This document shows, piece by piece, positions 8,348-16,867 of a stretch of 64,000 bases of DNA (the first letter of the stretch is position 1; the number at the start of each line of letters is the position of its first letter). The position numbers and the translations under genes are program-made. Source of the stretch: SAR202 cluster bacterium Io17-Chloro-G6 (GTDB lineage: Bacteria > Chloroflexota > Dehalococcoidia > UBA3495); NCBI GenBank assembly GCA_002816585.1, contig MUCT01000003.1, forward strand, positions 21,363 to 85,362, written 5' to 3'. The notes beneath the pieces were generated by a model. The model was given only the letters and a program-made list of their open reading frames with translations, did not search any database and was not told the origin of the DNA.

Positions 8348-9652
8348 ATGCGGCACATAATACACGCGGACTTGGACGCCTTCTACGCCGCCGTCGAGCA
8401 GTTGGACAACCCGGAGTTGGCGGGAAAACCGGTGCTGGTCGGCGGGCGCCCGGAGAACCGGGGCGTGGTGGCCACCGCCTCCTACGAGGCCCGGGTTTTT
8501 GGCGTGCATTCGGCCATGCCCATGCGGACCGCCGCGCAGCGATGTCCCGAGGGAATAATCGTTCCTCCCAGGTTCACCCGATACCGGGAGATGTCGGGCA
8601 AGGTCATGGCGATCTTCCGGGACTTGACCGACCTTGTGGAACCTCTGTCGCTGGACGAAGCCTATCTGGATATAACAGTGGTTGTAGAAGGGGGCCAGCA
8701 GCCACTGGCCATCGCCTTAGACCTGAAACGCCGAATCTCTGAAGAGACCGGTTTGACCCTCTCAGTGGGCGTTGGCACCTGCAAATCAGTCACTAAGATT
8801 GGCTCCGATCTGGACAAGCCCGACGGTCTGGTGGTAATTCATCCCGGCGAAGAGGCGGAATTCTTGGCGCCCTTGGCCGTCAACAAGCTCTATGGCATCG
8901 GTCCCAAAACGGCTGAGCGGCTCCACCGGGAAGGCATTGAGACCATTGGGCAGTTGGCGACTCAATCTCTGGAATGGTTCGCCAAATTCTTTGGCCAGCG
9001 CGCCACAAGCCTGCGCGCCAAAACTTTGGGCCAAGACGACGAGCCGGTGCACACCGAACGCTCCGCCAAGTCGCTGTCCTCGGAATCCACCTTTGCCAAC
9101 GACATCGGAGACGAGACCGAATTGAGAGGCGTGGTTGAGGGGCAGGCCGTGGGAGTGGCTCACCAATTGGAGCGTAACAACCTCAAAGGCCGGACCGTCA
9201 CCGTGAAGATGCGGCTGGCCGACTTCACCACCTTCACTCGCCAGTCGACTCTTTCTTTCCACACCAACGCTGAAGAGCCGATCAAAGCGGCGGCCTGGAC
9301 CCTTTTGTCGGCGGAACTGGAGCCAGGGCGGACCTTTCGGCTATTGGGCGTCGGTGTTTCCAACTTTGGAGACACCTGGGAACACGGGGAGCCGGAGGAG
9401 CAACAGTTGCCCCTTTTCACCGGTTTTGATGCCTCAAATTTATGCTTGAAGAAAACCATGACCACAAAGGCTAAGTTTTGCCCTCACTGCGGTGAGGTCC
9501 TACCTGAATCCAACGATCCGTTTTGCAATCAATGTGGAGCGAACCTCATAGCGCTGGTGGCTGAGATCGAATGTTCCAGATGTCAGGGACCGATCCAAGA
9601 TACAGATATCTACTGTCGGCATTGTTGTCACTTCATCTCCTCTGACGCTTGA
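8348..9652 (+). CDS. dinB: DNA polymerase IV (Y family) with C-terminal double zinc ribbon
   Basis: This translesion DNA polymerase has metal-binding Asp8 (HADLDAFYAAVEQ) and the LSLDEAYLD motif near residue 103. A helix-hairpin-helix (LYGIGPKTAERL) and the little-finger domain follow. QLPLF near residue 355 matches the beta-clamp binding pentapeptide and is normally the end of the protein. Here about 70 residues continue with two zinc-ribbon-like units: CPHCGEVLP with CNQCGAN, then CSRCQGPI with CRHCC. The start is placed at the ATG at 8348, with GAGG 8 nt upstream. A GTG at 8342 is the alternative. The gene stands alone between divergent or convergent neighbours. No LexA box was recognised. 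Confidence 0.93.
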   Translation: MRHIIHADLDAFYAAVEQLDNPELAGKPVLVGGRPENRGVVATASYEARVFGVHSAMPMRTAAQRCPEGIIVPPRFTRYREMSGKVMAIFRDLTDLVEPLSLDEAYLDITVVVEGGQQPLAIALDLKRRISEETGLTLSVGVGTCKSVTKIGSDLDKPDGLVVIHPGEEAEFLAPLAVNKLYGIGPKTAERLHREGIETIGQLATQSLEWFAKFFGQRATSLRAKTLGQDDEPVHTERSAKSLSSESTFANDIGDETELRGVVEGQAVGVAHQLERNNLKGRTVTVKMRLADFTTFTRQSTLSFHTNAEEPIKAAAWTLLSAELEPGRTFRLLGVGVSNFGDTWEHGEPEEQQLPLFTGFDASNLCLKKTMTTKAKFCPHCGEVLPESNDPFCNQCGANLIALVAEIECSRCQGPIQDTDIYCRHCCHFISSDA

Positions 9653-9843
9653 CGTATCTGGCCCGTTTGGAATCTTATTGCTGACCAAGAATTCAAGGCC
9701 GAACACCAAGAATTACATCGCCAATAACCGGGTATAAAACCGAAACCGTCAATCAGATCGAAGCCCAACATGGGCCGAGCCGCAGAACCGTTCAGTGACC
9801 TGCCAGCATTGTGAGAGCGCCGGTTCACGTGGGAGCTCGTGCC

Positions 9844-10602
9844 TTAGCGGAACAGGTCTTTCTCCGACCCACGCAGGATGCGCTGGATGCTAGCGTCTTC
9901 CAAGCGGATGTAATCGTAACCGCGGATGATGCTAACCGGAACGCCGGCTACCTTGCCCCCCACCAACTCCCCAGCCGCGGCCAGTTCGTCGGCCACCGCG
10001 ATCTCAGTGGTGAACATCTCATGGCCGTGGCTGTCCATCTGGCCGACGTAGCTGTGGATGGGGTCCAATCCGGCGACCCCAATGGCAACGTCGGTGGCGC
10101 CGTTCCGCCAGGGCCGGCCAAATGTGTCCGACACGATTACCGCCACTTCCACGCCAAGCCGGTCCTTCACCGCTTTGCGGATACCCCGGGCTGAGGCGTC
10201 GGAGTCGTCGGGCAGCAGGGCTAGGGTATCGTCTCCGGGTATGTTGGACGCGTCTATCCCAGCGTTGGCGCAGTAGAAACCGTGCTTCGTCTCGCAGATG
10301 ATCACGCCACGGTCCATGCGCACAACGCGTTTGGATTCCCGAAGGATCCACTCGGTGTGCCGCGGGTCACGCCGGTGTCCTTCGGTGACGGCGATGGCAA
10401 GGGGCGAAGCCTCCACGTCACTGAACTTCACCACTTTTCCTTCGACTTTGGAGACCACCTTCTGGGTCACCACCAGCACGTCTCCATCCTCGATGGGCGT
10501 GCCTTGGGCCTGGGCGGCGTCCATCATCAGACCCGCCAAGTCGTCCCCGTTTGTCAACTCGGGCATACCCTCAACACCAATCACGCGGACTTCCGGCGGC
10601 AT
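9844..10602 (-). CDS. cofE: Coenzyme F420:L-glutamate ligase
   Basis: CofE adds glutamate residues to F420-0 using GTP, the last stage of F420 assembly. The 252-residue protein matches the family along its length: VTQKVVSKVEGK near the N-terminus, the metal and GTP segment around GIDASN and LLPDDSDASARGIR, and SDTFGRPWRNGATDVAIGVAG. It is the archaeal/Chloroflexota-length form without the C-terminal nitroreductase domain found in actinobacterial FbiB. It lies about 49 kb from the cofGHDC cluster in this window. The 244 bp between this start and the divergent adenosyltransferase gene hold no recognised riboswitch. Confidence 0.93.
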   Translation of the reverse strand: MPPEVRVIGVEGMPELTNGDDLAGLMMDAAQAQGTPIEDGDVLVVTQKVVSKVEGKVVKFSDVEASPLAIAVTEGHRRDPRHTEWILRESKRVVRMDRGVIICETKHGFYCANAGIDASNIPGDDTLALLPDDSDASARGIRKAVKDRLGVEVAVIVSDTFGRPWRNGATDVAIGVAGLDPIHSYVGQMDSHGHEMFTTEIAVADELAAAGELVGGKVAGVPVSIIRGYDYIRLEDASIQRILRGSEKDLFR

Positions 10603-10847
10603 ATCATCTCACCTCTAATGGAGTGCTAGTTAGTATACAGTCAGGTGCCTTTGTAGTCGTCATCACCATCCCTCTCACAAAATTGGTATCTTCGAATTGT
10701 ATCGACCATCGTCAAAGAGCCTGCCAACGCCGTTTTGTCATCGCAATCCCCTATGCTACAATCTGATTTGCCGATAGCCTGCTCTTACGCGCCATTTCAC
10801 GTCTAAGATTTGGCGGTTAGCGGGCCAATTATTCAGTTTTTTCGAAG

Positions 10848-11432
10848 GTGCCGCGCGTGTCTTCTGCTACATCAGACGATTACAGGAAAAGGGTCTATAC
10901 CAAGTTCGGCGACGCTGGCGAGACCAGCCTGCTCTACGGAGGCCGTATCTCCAAAAACAGCCCCAACACGGAAGCCTACGGCATCACCGACGAGGCCGTT
11001 TCCGTCATGGGGCTGGCCCGGGCCATGACCAGCGATCAACGGGTGAACGACTTGCTGCGCGACCTGCAACGGGAACTCTTCACCATCGCCGCCGAGCTTG
11101 CCACCGACCCGGACAAGTACGAATTGTTCCAGCAGCATTTCAAACCGGTAACTGAAGAGATGGTAACGAACCTGGAGAAGGCTATCGACTCCCTGGAAGA
11201 AGAGTTCGAGATGCCCAAGGTGTTCATCCTGCCCGGCGGCTCCCAGCCGTCGGCCGCCATCGATCTGGCCCGCTGCGTGATCCGCACTTCCGAGCGGCGG
11301 GTAGTGGCGATGAATGAACAGGGCCTGCTGACCAACGGCCTGATCATGACCTACTTGAACCGCCTGGGCGACCTGCTGTTCGTACTGGCCCGCTACGAAG
11401 ACCGGGAACTGCCCATCGAACGGGCGACATAG
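10848..11432 (+). CDS. PduO-type corrinoid (cob(I)alamin) adenosyltransferase
   Basis: The protein transfers the adenosyl group of ATP to cob(I)alamin to make coenzyme B12. It has 194 residues with the PduO/MMAB signatures: YTKFGDAGETSLLYGGRISK for ATP binding, ITDEAVSVMGLARA, the arginine-rich helix ARCVIRTSERRV and YLNRLGDLLFVLARYE near the end. The start is a GTG at 10848 with AAGG just upstream. It is followed after 15 bp by hisH and then hisA, so the three are probably one transcript even though corrinoid and histidine metabolism are not obviously linked. Confidence 0.92.
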   Translation: MPRVSSATSDDYRKRVYTKFGDAGETSLLYGGRISKNSPNTEAYGITDEAVSVMGLARAMTSDQRVNDLLRDLQRELFTIAAELATDPDKYELFQQHFKPVTEEMVTNLEKAIDSLEEEFEMPKVFILPGGSQPSAAIDLARCVIRTSERRVVAMNEQGLLTNGLIMTYLNRLGDLLFVLARYEDRELPIERAT

Positions 11433-11447
11433 CAGGGATATGCCGCC

Positions 11448-12101
11448 ATGAAACTAGTGGTCATCGATTACGATTCGGGCAACCTGCGCAGCGTCTCGCG
11501 AGCGCTGGAGTCCCAGGGAGTGACTCCTCAGGTCACCGGAGAGGCGTCAGAGTTTGATGGCGCCGACGCGGTGGTGCTGCCTGGGGTCGGCTCAGGGCCC
11601 GCCGCCATGGCCGCCCTTAACCAACGGGGTCTAGTAGGGCCAATTCGCGACTACATCGCCTCGGCTAGGCCCTTCTTGGGCATCTGCCTGGGCCTGCAAC
11701 TGCTGATGGACTGGACAGAAGAGGGCGACAAGCCCTGCTTGGGCGTGGTGCCGGGCAACGCCAAACATCTACCGCCGGGACTGAAGGTTCCCCACATGGG
11801 ATGGAACGGCGTCAAGTTCAGCGGTCAAAAATCGGAGCAACACCCGGTCTTGGCCGGCATTCCCCAGGATAGCTATTTCTACTTCGTGCACAGCTACTAT
11901 GCCGCGCCCGAAGACCAGTCCGGCGTCAGCGGCACAACGGACTATGGGATTCCCTTCTGTAGTGTCTACGCCAAGGACAACCTGGTCGCCACGCAGTTCC
12001 ACCCAGAGAAGAGCGGTCCGGCCGGGCTGCAGATTTACCAAAACTTCATTGGAATGGCGTCCCGTGGAATGGCGTCCCGTGTGCCTTCCAGCGCCGGCTG
12101 A
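11448..12101 (+). CDS. hisH: Imidazole glycerol phosphate synthase, glutamine amidotransferase subunit
   Basis: HisH releases ammonia from glutamine for HisF in histidine (and AICAR) synthesis. The class I amidotransferase triad is visible: the cysteine nucleophile in FLGICLGLQLLMD and His-Glu in TQFHPEKSG. The glycine-rich oxyanion segment LPGVGSGPAAM is also present. Length is 217 residues, slightly longer than usual because the C-terminus carries a duplicated GMASR pentapeptide from a 15-bp tandem repeat (12051-12080). hisA follows 31 bp downstream. hisF is not in this window. Confidence 0.95.
   Translation: MKLVVIDYDSGNLRSVSRALESQGVTPQVTGEASEFDGADAVVLPGVGSGPAAMAALNQRGLVGPIRDYIASARPFLGICLGLQLLMDWTEEGDKPCLGVVPGNAKHLPPGLKVPHMGWNGVKFSGQKSEQHPVLAGIPQDSYFYFVHSYYAAPEDQSGVSGTTDYGIPFCSVYAKDNLVATQFHPEKSGPAGLQIYQNFIGMASRGMASRVPSSAG
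12051..12080 (+). repeat. 15-bp tandem duplication in the 3' end of hisH
   Basis: Two identical 15-bp units (GGAATGGCGTCCCGT) follow one another in frame and add a second GMASR to the HisH C-terminus beyond the conserved fold, so they are probably neutral. Confidence 0.9.
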
Positions 12102-12132
12102 GTCTCATTCCGGCATTCGACTGGGGCAACTA

Positions 12133-12849
12133 ATGGAAATCATTCCCGCCATCGACCTGAGAGACGGCCGCTGCGTGCGCTTGTTTCAGGGCGACTTTGA
12201 TCAGGAGACTGTGTTCTCCGACGACCCCTTGGCCACGGCCCTCTCCTGGCAAGACCAGGGCGGTCACCGGCTGCACCTGGTCGACCTGGATGGAGCGGTC
12301 CAAGGAAAGCCCGTCCACTTGGATGTGATCTCATCCATTGTCCGGGGCCTGGACATCCCAGTACAAGTTGGAGGAGGCATAAGGGACCTGGCGGCGGCCG
12401 AGGCCTGGCTCCAGGCCGGCGTTGACCGGGTGGTGATTGGCACCGCCGCGGTGCGGGACCCGGACATGGTCCAAGAGGTCTGCCGGAGGCACGGCAGCCA
12501 ACGGGTGGTGGTTTCGGTGGACGCCAAAGACGGGTTGGTGGCGCTGCAGGGCTGGACGGAGGCTAGTACTGTTACGGTACTGGAATTGGCGCATCAGATG
12601 CACAATATAGGGGTTGTGCGGCTGCTCTACACCGATATATCACGAGACGGAGCGTTAACAGGCCCCGATTTGCGGACCAACGCCCAACTGACACAGGAAA
12701 CGGGTCTGGCTGTGCTGGCGTCGGGAGGCGTGGCCTCCATCGAGCACATCAAAGCTTTGCAGCCGACGGGGGTTGAAGGAGTGATTGTGGGGCGGGCCCT
12801 ATACACCGGTGCGGTCAGCCTGCCGGAGGCCGTGGCGGCCGTGGCTTAA
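12133..12849 (+). CDS. hisA: Phosphoribosylformimino-5-aminoimidazole carboxamide ribotide isomerase
   Basis: This (beta/alpha)8 enzyme of 238 residues catalyses the fourth step of histidine synthesis. IIPAIDLRDGRCVRLFQGDF gives the catalytic Asp8, VQVGGGIRD the first phosphate loop, LYTDISRDGALTGPD the second catalytic aspartate, and ASGGVASIEHI with VIVGRALY the phosphate-binding half. The start is the ATG at 12133, which aligns with HisA N-termini; an open frame extends further upstream but overlaps hisH and is not homologous. Its stop codon lies inside a local duplication (12819-12901). Confidence 0.96.
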   Translation: MEIIPAIDLRDGRCVRLFQGDFDQETVFSDDPLATALSWQDQGGHRLHLVDLDGAVQGKPVHLDVISSIVRGLDIPVQVGGGIRDLAAAEAWLQAGVDRVVIGTAAVRDPDMVQEVCRRHGSQRVVVSVDAKDGLVALQGWTEASTVTVLELAHQMHNIGVVRLLYTDISRDGALTGPDLRTNAQLTQETGLAVLASGGVASIEHIKALQPTGVEGVIVGRALYTGAVSLPEAVAAVA

Positions 12850-12901
12850 TCGGCCGTCGTTTGACCTGCCGGAGGCCGTGGCTTAATCGGCCGTCGTTTG
12901 A
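12819..12901. repeat. Imperfect tandem duplication across the hisA stop and the convergent GNAT stop
   Basis: CCTGCCGGAGGCCGTGG followed by CTTAATCGGCCGTCGTTTGA occurs twice (12819-12864 and 12865-12901), the first copy with an extra 9 bp. The CTTAA of copy 1 contains the hisA stop TAA (12847-12849). The CTTAA of copy 2 contains, on the other strand, the TAA that ends the acetyltransferase gene (12883-12885). Confidence 0.9.
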
Positions 12902-13512
12902 TTGGAAGGGAGGGTCCGTGAATCGGAGCTTCCCCCATATTGTTGGCGTGTGACCTGCCGTTCTTCGGCGCTGGCGTACCAATCGTCCCTGAGGACTTCC
13001 ATGCGTATGAAGTCATGGGCCATCCGGCGAACCGGCTTCATCGGCTTGAATCCACTCTTGGCGAAACTCCGCTGAGCGCGTATGTTCCATTCCAAGGTGT
13101 GGAGGTAGACTCTTTTCAGGTTCCTGGTATCAAAAAGGTGCTCTAGAAGCGTGGTAACCGCATCGTATCCATACCCATCGCTCCAGTAATCCCGGTCGCC
13201 GATGACGATTCCCAGTTCGGCCTCCATGTTGACCGTATCCAGGTCATAATACATACAGTTGCCGATGAAAGTGGCGTCAACGGTTTCGATTGAATAATGG
13301 TGGGAACCGGGCGTGGGATACTTCAACTGGTCTTCAAACAGCTTCATGTAGCGTTCAAAGGACATGGTAAGCGGGATTGCAGCGTCCAGGCGGGCCAATT
13401 CCGGATCGCTGCGCCAAGTGTAGTCTTTTTCAGCGTCTTCGGTCCGCTTGTCGCGCAAAATGATTCGCACGCCCTTTAGCTCGCTGTAGGGTCTCCCACT
13501 TGATTCCGTCAT
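12883..13512 (-). CDS. GNAT-family N-acetyltransferase
   Basis: The 209-residue protein has the GCN5-related acetyltransferase layout of the RimJ/RimL type. An N-terminal strand (VRIILRDKRTEDAEKDYTW) is followed by AELGIVIGDRDYWSDGYGYDA, which holds the degenerate acetyl-CoA loop, and LKRVYLHTLEWNIRAQRSFAKSGF, the typical motif B with the N-x-RA-x-S helix. The last 25 residues are polar and probably disordered. It starts 4 bp after the Nudix stop codon, so the two are translationally linked. The substrate is unknown. Confidence 0.88.
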   Translation of the reverse strand: MTESSGRPYSELKGVRIILRDKRTEDAEKDYTWRSDPELARLDAAIPLTMSFERYMKLFEDQLKYPTPGSHHYSIETVDATFIGNCMYYDLDTVNMEAELGIVIGDRDYWSDGYGYDAVTTLLEHLFDTRNLKRVYLHTLEWNIRAQRSFAKSGFKPMKPVRRMAHDFIRMEVLRDDWYASAEERQVTRQQYGGSSDSRTLPSNQTTAD

Positions 13513-13516
13513 GGAT

Positions 13517-13984
13517 TTAGACTAACTCTCCGGCCCCGGCGCCGTCTCTTTCGGCAATCAGGGTCAATGCCCGCTGCAGCACACTTACCTCATTGGGGTA
13601 AGCCAAGGTGTTGAGCGCGTCTTCAGTTTTGAACCACTGGACGACGTCGAACTCCGGGTCGTGTTCTTCAGTGCTGCCGCCCACCGGCACCATAAGATAG
13701 AAATGGACGGTCTTGTGGTAGCGGACGTCTTTGTCACGGTCAGCGAACCAATAGTCAATACTGCCAAGGGAGCCGTCGATCTCAACCTCCAGCCCGGTCT
13801 CTTCGCGTACTTCCCGCAAAGCGGTTTGTTCCAGCGTCTCGCCTGGGTCTGGCGTGCCCTTGGCCAAACTCCAACGAATGGGCTGGCTGCGGCCACAAAG
13901 CACAATCTCCAACTGGCCGCCGCTCTTCTGATACACGACGCCTCCAGCTGAAACCGGGGTTTCAACCCGGGATTTGGCTTTCAT
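13517..13984 (-). CDS. Nudix hydrolase (Ap4A-hydrolase-like)
   Basis: A single Nudix domain of 155 residues has the Nudix box running from GTPDPGETLEQTA into LREVREETGLEVE, which provides the REVREE metal-binding helix. SAGGVVYQ precedes it, and RWSLAKGTPDPGE resembles the diadenosine polyphosphate hydrolase subgroup (W-x-LPKG). It hydrolyses a nucleoside diphosphate-linked compound; the exact one cannot be read from sequence. It is co-oriented with the GNAT gene 4 bp downstream. Confidence 0.9.
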   Translation of the reverse strand: MKAKSRVETPVSAGGVVYQKSGGQLEIVLCGRSQPIRWSLAKGTPDPGETLEQTALREVREETGLEVEIDGSLGSIDYWFADRDKDVRYHKTVHFYLMVPVGGSTEEHDPEFDVVQWFKTEDALNTLAYPNEVSVLQRALTLIAERDGAGAGELV

Positions 13985-14094
13985 ATCAATCGATCCCTCG
14001 GTCTAACGAAACCCGCTGCACACCGTGGCAGACAGCAGGCACAACTAACGATTGTAAATGTCTGTAAACAGGCCAGTCAACGTAAATGCGCAAC

Positions 14095-14385
14095 CTAAAT
14101 TGACCGGAGGGGCGGTACTACACTCCCTCCAGCGATGGCCGGCACGAAGTGGACCTCGCTGTTCTCTCCCACCTTCTGGAGCAGGCCCATAATCGCCACA
14201 TCACCGTCGATGGCGACGGCTAGATTGGGCCGGATTTCGCCGTCTTCCACCAGACGGTCCTTGATTCCGGGATACAACTCTTCCAGCCGCTCAATGACCT
14301 GCCGGACGTTTCCGGCTTCCATGTCGACCCTCTTCGCCCCTCCCGTTAATGACTGGAGCATGGATGGGATGAATATCGTGGCCAA
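14095..14385 (-). CDS. MoaD/ThiS-family ubiquitin-like sulfur carrier, with a 9-residue tail after the Gly-Gly
   Basis: This beta-grasp protein of 96 residues has IFIPSMLQSLTGG at the start, LEELYPGIKDRLVEDG in the helix region and EVHFVPAIAGG near the end. MoaD and ThiS proteins act as sulfur donors through a thiocarboxylated C-terminal Gly-Gly. Here the Gly-Gly (residues 86-87) is followed by SVVPPLRSI, so the tail would have to be removed before adenylation, or the protein has another role. The start is a TTG at 14385 with AAGGA upstream. It lies downstream of the molybdenum hydroxylase operon on the same strand, which suits molybdopterin supply, but a terminator (14507-14544) lies between them. 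Confidence 0.85.
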   Translation of the reverse strand: MATIFIPSMLQSLTGGAKRVDMEAGNVRQVIERLEELYPGIKDRLVEDGEIRPNLAVAIDGDVAIMGLLQKVGENSEVHFVPAIAGGSVVPPLRSI

Positions 14386-14506
14386 TGTTCAGGTTCCTTA
14401 TCTAGATATGGCCGCCTTGGCTGGACACTACATTCAGGTTCTGATATGACGCTTGGCTTGTCAACCCCAGTCATGGCATTCCAAGACCATCAGGCAGGCA
14501 TGATAC

Positions 14507-14544
14507 AAAACCGTCCTTCCCGCCACTTATGACGGAAAGGACGG
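14507..14544 (-). terminator. Probable intrinsic terminator after the molybdenum hydroxylase large-subunit gene
   Basis: CCGTCCTTCC (14511-14520) pairs with GGAAAGGACGG (14534-14544) with one bulge. On the minus strand the stem is followed by TTTTGTAT. It sits 29 bp after the large-subunit stop. Confidence 0.75.
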
Positions 14545-14572
14545 CTGCGGTGACGTTGGTCCGATGGACTGG

Positions 14573-16852
14573 TCAGCTTTTGCCGTTCTCCCAGGTGGCC
14601 TCCAATATCTTTCCGGGAGTTATGGGTAGGCTACGCATGCGGTGCCCCGTCGCGGCGGTGACGGCGTTACCGACAGCGGCCATCGGCGGGACTATCGAGG
14701 CCTCGCCCACGCCACGCACTCCATACGGGTGGCCGGGATTGGCCACTTCGACGATCACGGTGTCAATCATCGGCAGGTCCAGAGTGGTCGGCATGCGGTA
14801 GTCCAGGAAGGACGAGTTCATCATCCTGCCCTGTTGGTCGAAGAAGTACTCTTCGTTCAGCGCCCAGCCGATGCCTTGGACCGCCCCGCCCTGCATCTGA
14901 CCCTCGACGTAGCTCGGATGGATCGCCTTGCCCGCGTCCTGAATCGCAGTGAATCGGATGACTTCGGTCTTGCCGGTATCCGGGTCCACCTCTACGTCTG
15001 CGAGATGCACGGCATATCCGTTGCCCTCTCCCGTCGGGTCCACGTTGGACCGGCCGGAGATGGATCCCCCGGTCGTGGCCAGTTGGCGCGCCAGGTCTTT
15101 GAAGGAGAATTTGAGTTCTTCATCCGACTTGTGGCTCACCGCGCCGTTAACATACTCGACGTCGTCCTCGGATGTGTCCCAGATCTTGGCCGCCCGGGAG
15201 ATCATCTGACTCTTGACGTCCTCGGCCGCATCAATGGCCGCCAAACCGGTGGCGAAGGATGTCCGGCTCCCGCCGGTAATGAAAGTGTAGCCGATGGAGT
15301 CAGTGTCCACCACCGTGGGTTTCACGTCTTCATAGGCTATGCCCAGGGTCTCGGCTGTCTGCTGGGCGATGGAGGCCCTGGTCCCGCCGATGTCCACCGA
15401 TCCCATGATCAGGCTGACGACCCCGTCGAAATTGACGGTCATGACGACGCTGGATTGGAAACCCCGGTTCGGCCAGTAACCGCAAGCCACACCCCTGCCG
15501 GAATTGCCATTCTCGAGCTTGGTCTTGTAATGGTCATGTTTGCGGGCTGCCTCAAGACATTCCACCAGGCCGATCCGCCGGGCCACCAATCCCTCAATGC
15601 GGCGGGTGCCTTCTTTGGCTGCGTTCAATAGCCGGAACTCAATGGGGTCCAGATTCAACTGTCCGCAGATCTCGTCGATCAATGACTCAACGGCGAAGGC
15701 CGCTTGAGGGGAACCGGGGGCCCGGTAAGCCGCGGTCTTGGGCTTGTTCACTACCACATCGTAGCCATCGACCTTTCCGTTCGCCACGTCGTAGCAGGCG
15801 AATGCACAGACGATGGCCTGCATCACCGGTGAACCAGGGTAGGCGCCGGCATCCATGGCCATTTCCGTTTTTACAGCCGTCATCTTCCCGTTGTTTTTGA
15901 CACCGATCTTGACCCGCATCCATGAAGCCGGGGCTGGGCCGGTTGCTTCGAATACCTCAGCACGGGTCATCAGAGCCCTGACAGGCACCCCCGTTTTCTT
16001 GGAAAGCAGTGCGGCGACGGCGTCCAGATAGGCGGTAATCTTGCCACCGAAACCTCCGCCAATCTCCATGGGCGTGACCTTGATCTGGGACGCTGGCAGA
16101 CGAAGGACGTTGGCCACGGATGCACGAACCGTGAACGTGCCCTGAGTGCTGGTCCAGATGTTTAATTGCCCGTCGGAGTTCCAAAAGGCGGTGGAGTTGT
16201 GTGGTTCTATATAACCTTGGTGCACCGTGGCGGTGGTGTATTCCCGCTCCAGCACCAGGTCGGCTTCGGCGAACCCTTGATCAACGTCGCCCGTTGAGTA
16301 GCTCATGTGAGTAGCTATGTTGCTGGGCTTGTCCCCGGTCTCGCCCATATCGTTGGTCCGCAGTTCTTCATGCACCAGAGGCGCGCCGTCCTTCATGGCC
16401 TCGCGGACGTCCACCACCGATTCTAATTCCTCATAGTCGACCTGGATCAATGCCAATGCCGACTCGGCCACGTGGGCATTCACAGCCGCCACTGCAGCTA
16501 CCGGATGCCCCTTGAAGAGTACTTTGTCGCTGGCCAGTAAGTGGTCCGAGGCGTATTTCAGCCCGGTGTATTCATTGCCCAACTCATCTTTGGTGAGAGT
16601 GGCAAAGGGCAAGTCTTTGGCCGTCAACACGGCCCGGATTCCCGGAAAGGCCTCAGCCTTGGTGGTGTCGATGGATTTGATCCGGGCGTGGGGGTAAGGA
16701 CTGCGTAGCACTTTGGCCTGCAGCGTTCCAGTCTGATTAGTGTCAGCGCCATACCGGGCGCGGCCGGTGACTTTGTCCACGCCATCGGGACGCACCGGTC
16801 GTTTGCCGACGACGTTATATTCGACTTCCGAGAGAACTTGGTTTGAGGTCAT
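14573..16852 (-). CDS. Molybdenum hydroxylase large subunit (xanthine dehydrogenase/CoxL family)
   Basis: This molybdopterin-cytosine-dinucleotide-type catalytic subunit has 759 residues. The N-terminal a/b hammerhead domain (RPVRPDGVDKVTGRARYGAD) precedes the Mo-binding domain. Seen are EIGGGFGGKI, the active-site loop AAYRAPGSPQAAFAVE, and GVRGVGEASIVPP with the catalytic glutamate at about 717. The AYxCSFR loop that marks true form I CO dehydrogenase is absent, so a hydroxylase acting on a purine, aldehyde or aromatic heterocycle is likelier than CO oxidation. FeS and FAD subunit genes lie upstream on the same strand. The 84 bp between the FeS gene and this one hold a terminator-like hairpin, so its expression may be attenuated. 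Confidence 0.95.
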   Translation of the reverse strand: MTSNQVLSEVEYNVVGKRPVRPDGVDKVTGRARYGADTNQTGTLQAKVLRSPYPHARIKSIDTTKAEAFPGIRAVLTAKDLPFATLTKDELGNEYTGLKYASDHLLASDKVLFKGHPVAAVAAVNAHVAESALALIQVDYEELESVVDVREAMKDGAPLVHEELRTNDMGETGDKPSNIATHMSYSTGDVDQGFAEADLVLEREYTTATVHQGYIEPHNSTAFWNSDGQLNIWTSTQGTFTVRASVANVLRLPASQIKVTPMEIGGGFGGKITAYLDAVAALLSKKTGVPVRALMTRAEVFEATGPAPASWMRVKIGVKNNGKMTAVKTEMAMDAGAYPGSPVMQAIVCAFACYDVANGKVDGYDVVVNKPKTAAYRAPGSPQAAFAVESLIDEICGQLNLDPIEFRLLNAAKEGTRRIEGLVARRIGLVECLEAARKHDHYKTKLENGNSGRGVACGYWPNRGFQSSVVMTVNFDGVVSLIMGSVDIGGTRASIAQQTAETLGIAYEDVKPTVVDTDSIGYTFITGGSRTSFATGLAAIDAAEDVKSQMISRAAKIWDTSEDDVEYVNGAVSHKSDEELKFSFKDLARQLATTGGSISGRSNVDPTGEGNGYAVHLADVEVDPDTGKTEVIRFTAIQDAGKAIHPSYVEGQMQGGAVQGIGWALNEEYFFDQQGRMMNSSFLDYRMPTTLDLPMIDTVIVEVANPGHPYGVRGVGEASIVPPMAAVGNAVTAATGHRMRSLPITPGKILEATWENGKS

Positions 16853-16867
16853 GTTTTAATTACCCCC

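Noticed and set aside
14642..15631. A 329-codon plus-strand frame
   Set aside because: It lies antisense inside the molybdenum hydroxylase large-subunit gene and has no family features.
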